A DNA stretch of 64,000 bases from JANQMY01 sp965228775. GTDB taxonomy: Bacteria > Pseudomonadota > Alphaproteobacteria > JANQMY01. The notes beneath the pieces were generated by a model, which did no database searches, was not told the origin of the DNA, and saw only the letters and a program-made list of their open reading frames with translations. Numbering within the stretch: position 1 is the first letter of the stretch; each line of letters opens with the position of its first letter. The stretch is from positions 4,092,001 to 4,156,000 of the forward strand of contig OZ245840.1 in the NCBI GenBank assembly GCA_965228775.1. Reading direction: 5' to 3'. Made by a program: the position numbers and the translations under genes. Positions 60,637 through 64,000 of the stretch are shown here, in pieces.

Positions 60637-62838
60637 ATGCCTCCTGGTGGTATTGTCGGCTATGAGACCGGGTCTCACTCTATCGAGAAATCTGGAGATA
60701 GCCAGAAGGCGCCAGCGAACGCGGTGCAAACACGGGCTCGTGGCCGTGCCGTATGCGCTGCATCTCCGGACGATGCTGCTCAGACCCGGCAGACCGTCCA
60801 AAATGCTCGGCATGACTTTCACATGAGCAGCATGTCTGCGAATAGTACGGATGTTCTTCCGGAACTCGATAAACTTCATAGGCAAAGCGCTGCACAAATA
60901 GGCGGCGCGGTCGCGGGTCGCGACACCTCTTCAACGCAAGCAGAGCCGGTGTCCTGCGAGGGAATCCTTAGTGCAACGCGTTTCAAGCAGATCGCCGGAC
61001 CTACCCGGATGATGTTCTTCATGGGAACGAGCTACAAAAACCTTCTCGCCGCGCTTGAAGCATTCGAAAAAGATGTGGTGAACGACAATGCCGGACTTAC
61101 CACGTCGCAGAAATTGGATCGTATCGCGGAAATTCGTCAGCAAACTAATCAATTTGTGAATCATAATCTGGCTAAGTTGACCAAGCGCGCTGATGACCAG
61201 AACTATGCGGGTATTGTCAACAACAGATTGCAAGCGGCCGATGCACTCCTTCTCGGATTGAGAGAAGCGAGTCGGCCTCTTTATGCGGAGCTTCTGGGAC
61301 GAGACATGTCGGAGGCAGCATTCGTTCCGTCGAATGAGGTGCGGTCCGAAGACGGATTCGCATCAGGGGTTCAGTCTACGGTTGACAAAATAACCTACAA
61401 GAATGGGGAAATAGGCGTTTTCAAAGCCGGGCAGAACGGCGGTGCTGTTGTTCACCCGGGGGCGTTGGCAAGTGGCATACCAGCCAACGAAAAAGAGGCC
61501 AATCTATCGGGCAGGGAGGTGGCGACCTTCCGGGTCGATCAGTTGCTTGAACTTGACCTAGTGCCCAAGACCGATTTTGCGATACATAATGGTAAGTCTG
61601 GCTCCACCCAGCTTTTCGTCAACGGTGCGGAGCTTTTCCGGACCGAACAACTGCCGGTCTCCGGTGAGGAGGCGGCAGGTATCACTGCTAACCTAATGAG
61701 CAATCATATTATGAGCGGAGGGATAGAGCGTTATGGATTCGCGACGGACGAAATCGGCGCGGCAGAACTCCGGAAGATGGAAGCCAAGCACCTGACCGGG
61801 GATGACCGATTGGCCTTTATCGGCAGTTTAATGGAAAAAAATCATCTTTGGGCCACCAAAGACGTTTGTGTGGACGTTGGCGGCATAGACTTCTCGTCTC
61901 CGAGCGTGCAGAAGAGCCTTGCGGATGCGCATATTCACGACCTTATCTCCGGACAGGTCGACCGGAACGGCGGAAACTTTGTTTTTGAACAGGCTGACGA
62001 TGGTCAAGTACGTGCGAAGTTGATCGATAACAACCTTTCATTTGGCTCGAACTATAACAATCTGGGTAAGGATGGAATTGACGGGCTACAGTCGGTAGAA
62101 TCTGGAGTAATGCTCAGAGAGTTGCCGCGGCTGATTGATGCTGCCACCGCTGAAAAGATCGAAAAATTGACGCAGGCAGCCCTCCGCGACGCGTTGGCTG
62201 GTACAGAATTGAAAGACGCGGAATTGGATGCTGCGGAACAGCGGCTTCAAGCGCTGAAGGTACACATCGGAAACATCAGAAGTGGCTTGGTGGATGGAGG
62301 CCGGATCGTTGAAACATGGAACGACGAGACCTTCGCCGAACAAATGGCTGCAAATGATAATTATGTCTCACGCTGCCTGGAGGAGCTGGAGGCCCATGTT
62401 TTCGATTCTCCCAAACGCATGGAAATTTTGTTGGATGATATTGCTTCCAATGGCGCCACGAGCTTAATGAATATTGGGGCGCGTTGGGATTCCGAGCAAT
62501 GGGCCGTTCATCTTCTCCGCGATCTAGCAAGTGGCGGTGAGATCTTTGGCGCGCTTCAGCGATACGAGCCAGAAACACTTGGCAAGCTGCTGCTTAGCTT
62601 CTCGCCTGAAAGATTGGGTGATGTATTGCGCGCGCGAGAAAATTCAGGCCAGACAGCGACCGATGCCGAGGCACGTAGTGCGGCCAATATTGCCCAGCAA
62701 CTTGTGGACGGCAATGCATCTGTAACGGATCCGAATGGCAAGGTTTTCCAGCAAAGCCGCTCGGAGTTTATGGCTTGGACGCTCAACGCGCTGCTTGGCG
62801 GTCAGCGATTGACAGCGGACGAAAACAACATGGCGTGA
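60637..62838 (+). CDS. putative secreted effector with atypical-kinase-like domain
   Basis: 733 aa with an AAGGA ribosome-binding site. Residues 1-120 are Ser/Ala/Gln-rich, with no Sec signal or membrane helix, as in type III effectors. Residues 125-240 are helical. Residues 240-480 resemble PI3K/HipA/actin-fragmin-type atypical kinases: GEIGVFKAG with Lys263, REVATFRVDQLLELDLVPKT, the catalytic loop GQVDRNGGNF (Asp442, Arg443, Asn447) and the metal-binding KLIDNNLSFG (Asp464). Residues 500-733 are mostly helical and of unknown role. The partner chaperone gene precedes it. Substrate (protein or lipid) unknown. Confidence is high for coding, moderate for the kinase fold. Confidence 0.72.
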   Translation: MPPGGIVGYETGSHSIEKSGDSQKAPANAVQTRARGRAVCAASPDDAAQTRQTVQNARHDFHMSSMSANSTDVLPELDKLHRQSAAQIGGAVAGRDTSSTQAEPVSCEGILSATRFKQIAGPTRMMFFMGTSYKNLLAALEAFEKDVVNDNAGLTTSQKLDRIAEIRQQTNQFVNHNLAKLTKRADDQNYAGIVNNRLQAADALLLGLREASRPLYAELLGRDMSEAAFVPSNEVRSEDGFASGVQSTVDKITYKNGEIGVFKAGQNGGAVVHPGALASGIPANEKEANLSGREVATFRVDQLLELDLVPKTDFAIHNGKSGSTQLFVNGAELFRTEQLPVSGEEAAGITANLMSNHIMSGGIERYGFATDEIGAAELRKMEAKHLTGDDRLAFIGSLMEKNHLWATKDVCVDVGGIDFSSPSVQKSLADAHIHDLISGQVDRNGGNFVFEQADDGQVRAKLIDNNLSFGSNYNNLGKDGIDGLQSVESGVMLRELPRLIDAATAEKIEKLTQAALRDALAGTELKDAELDAAEQRLQALKVHIGNIRSGLVDGGRIVETWNDETFAEQMAANDNYVSRCLEELEAHVFDSPKRMEILLDDIASNGATSLMNIGARWDSEQWAVHLLRDLASGGEIFGALQRYEPETLGKLLLSFSPERLGDVLRARENSGQTATDAEARSAANIAQQLVDGNASVTDPNGKVFQQSRSEFMAWTLNALLGGQRLTADENNMA

Positions 62839-62930
62839 TCCGCTGGATCGCCTTTCGATAACGCGTATTCTTCCTCACGCTGCCCATTTTTTGCGCGTCA
62901 TTTTCCTGACATTGCGGACGGATAAACCCA

Positions 62931-62946
62931 ACAAAACGTGTTTTGT
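62931..62946. promoter_or_regulatory. inverted repeat upstream of the Rieske-ThDP gene
   Basis: ACAAAAC-GT-GTTTTGT has perfect 7-bp arms and lies about 70 bp before the ATG at 63018. A small operator is possible. No T-run is placed to make it a terminator of the effector gene. Confidence 0.35.
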
Positions 62947-63017
62947 CGGCTGGATTTCGCCGGGATAAGGTTCAGATATCTATTCAGGTTTCTCAGGCCA
63001 GTTGTTGGGGAGAGCGC

Positions 63018-64000
63018 ATGGCGTCCGGTCTTTTTGCCAAGATTTTTGGCCGTAAGCAGACCAATCCAGACAATCCCCAGCCGCCAAAGCCGACGCCACA
63101 GTTTAAAGGGGATGATGCGATGACAACGACGGTGCAACCGGAACTGGATTGGCACAAGGTTGCCGAATTGGACAGCTTGCCAGAGGGCCGCGTGATGACG
63201 GTGACGGCCGGCACGAAAACCTTGGCATTGGTGCATTTCCAAGGGCAGTACGCTGCCATGGACAATCGGTGCCCGCACCAAGGCGGTCCGCTTGGCGAGG
63301 GATCGATTGAGCAAGGTATCGAAGATCAATGTTGGCTTCGCTGTCCGTGGCACGGATGGGATTTCGATCCCCTGACTGGCAAGCCGCCTGGCGGGCATGA
63401 AGATACGGGGCAAGAGATGTTTCCGGTCGAGGAGCGGGCCGACGGTATCTACGTCGGCGTGCCGGCGGAACCGCCGCACGAACGCACGGTGACCGATGTT
63501 ATGGCCGAAACAATGGTCAATTGGGGTGTGCGCACCACATTCGGCATGGTTGGTCACTCTAATTTGGGTTTGGCGGATGCGCTGCGCTTGCAAGAAGGCG
63601 CGGGCAATTTGAGCTATTACGGTATCCGGCACGAGGGCGCCGCTTCTTTCGCCTGTTCCGGGTACGCGAAAGCATCCGGTCGTCCGGCATCGTGTCTGAC
63701 GATCGCGGGGCCGGGAGCGACAAACCTGATGACCGGGCTGTGGGACGCGAAGGTGGACCGCGCGCCGGTTTTGGCTTTGACCGGGCAGGTTCAAGTGCAA
63801 GTGTTCGGCCCCGGAGCATTTCAGGACATTGATCTGGCGGCGGCCTTCGCGCCTGTCGCTCAATTCAGCCAGACGGTGTTGCATACCTCTAACCATGCAG
63901 AGTTGATGACGCTGGCCTGTAAGAATGCGATCGTCAATCGTGACGTGGCCCATCTGATCTTCCCGGATGATGTGCAGACCATTCCGGCGGGCGATGCGCC
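63018..64000 (+). CDS. Rieske [2Fe-2S] domain fused to a thiamine-diphosphate enzyme (3-prime end outside window)
   Basis: Open from the ATG at 63018 (GGGGAGAG upstream) to the window end, at least 327 codons; an ATG at 63120 with AAGGGGA is a second possible start. Residues 48-150 form a Rieske ferredoxin domain with CPHQGGPLG and CPWHGWDFD (CxH...CxxH). From about residue 160 the N-terminal pyrimidine-binding domain of a ThDP enzyme begins (TVTDVMAETMVNWGVRTTFG), with the catalytic Glu in GIRHEGAASFACSGYAK and the core TIAGPGATNLMTGLWDAK. This is the pyruvate-oxidase/acetolactate-synthase type. The Rieske centre could pass electrons from the ThDP intermediate to an acceptor (inference). Confidence 0.85.
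   Translation, partial: MASGLFAKIFGRKQTNPDNPQPPKPTPQFKGDDAMTTTVQPELDWHKVAELDSLPEGRVMTVTAGTKTLALVHFQGQYAAMDNRCPHQGGPLGEGSIEQGIEDQCWLRCPWHGWDFDPLTGKPPGGHEDTGQEMFPVEERADGIYVGVPAEPPHERTVTDVMAETMVNWGVRTTFGMVGHSNLGLADALRLQEGAGNLSYYGIRHEGAASFACSGYAKASGRPASCLTIAGPGATNLMTGLWDAKVDRAPVLALTGQVQVQVFGPGAFQDIDLAAAFAPVAQFSQTVLHTSNHAELMTLACKNAIVNRDVAHLIFPDDVQTIPAGDA

Noticed and set aside
62898..63953. Long minus-strand open frame (351 codons) at the right end
   Set aside because: It is exactly antisense to the Rieske-ThDP gene, whose plus-strand translation shows clear domain motifs; the minus reading is Arg/His-rich and has none.

Overview
The window reads as a chromosomal segment of an alphaproteobacterium, probably related to the Hyphomicrobiales/Parvibaculales. 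The evidence is moderate-to-high GC, UvrB with the basic C-terminal tail common in that class, an AmtB-GlnK pair behind a sigma-54-like element, an Fe-S type photolyase, COQ4, and intergenic palindromes of a type I recall from Hyphomicrobiales. Many genes belong to lipid, xenobiotic and glutathione metabolism: Rieske oxygenase, P450, haloalkane dehalogenase, a dimethylformamidase-like protein, glutathione transferases, MAPEG, an F420-type LLM enzyme, crotonases and WS/DGAT. This fits a free-living, metabolically versatile, probably aquatic heterotroph. No rRNA, tRNA, CRISPR array, transposase or integrase was seen. The taxonomic placement is inference.

Layout. 0.5-3.3 kb (minus): a three-gene unit of ring-hydroxylating oxygenase, ArsC/Spx-like protein and CurA-type reductase. 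3.5-5.3 kb: amtB-glnK with a clear terminator. 5.3-7.8 kb: a Kef-type K+/H+ antiporter with its flavodoxin-like ancillary protein. 8.4-15.0 kb (minus): a lipid-assembly operon of HAD-PlsC fusion, gpsA, plsB and WS/DGAT, which could run from dihydroxyacetone phosphate to triacylglycerol or wax ester. 15-22 kb: hydrolases, haloalkane dehalogenase, dimethylformamidase-like protein and sodB. 22-28 kb: small enzymes and an Rrf2-methyltransferase pair whose promoter carries a perfect operator abutting the start codon. 28-35 kb: a frameshifted dinB, Fe-S photolyase, GH3 glycosidase, COQ4 with TetR and a 30-bp palindrome, a lipoprotein and an outer-membrane barrel.

34-46.5 kb is rich in palindromic repeats of several families, some nested inside others. 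It also holds an AT-rich coiled-coil membrane protein (38.0-39.6 kb), a 5-prime remnant of the neighbouring membrane gene, and uvrB. 46-57.8 kb: crotonase, lytic transglycosylase, a degenerate staphylococcal-nuclease-like lipoprotein, LLM oxidoreductase, a 7TMR-DISM hybrid histidine kinase, CurA-type reductase, SDR and ALDH. 57.8-60 kb: P450 and a PaaI-type thioesterase.

The most unusual part is the right end. At 60.2-62.8 kb a small acidic CesT-like protein lies 18 bp upstream of a 733-residue protein with a disordered N-terminus and an atypical-kinase-like signature. This has the form of a type III secretion chaperone-effector pair, although no secretion apparatus is in the window. It is followed by a gene, open at the window end, that fuses a Rieske [2Fe-2S] domain to a thiamine-diphosphate enzyme.
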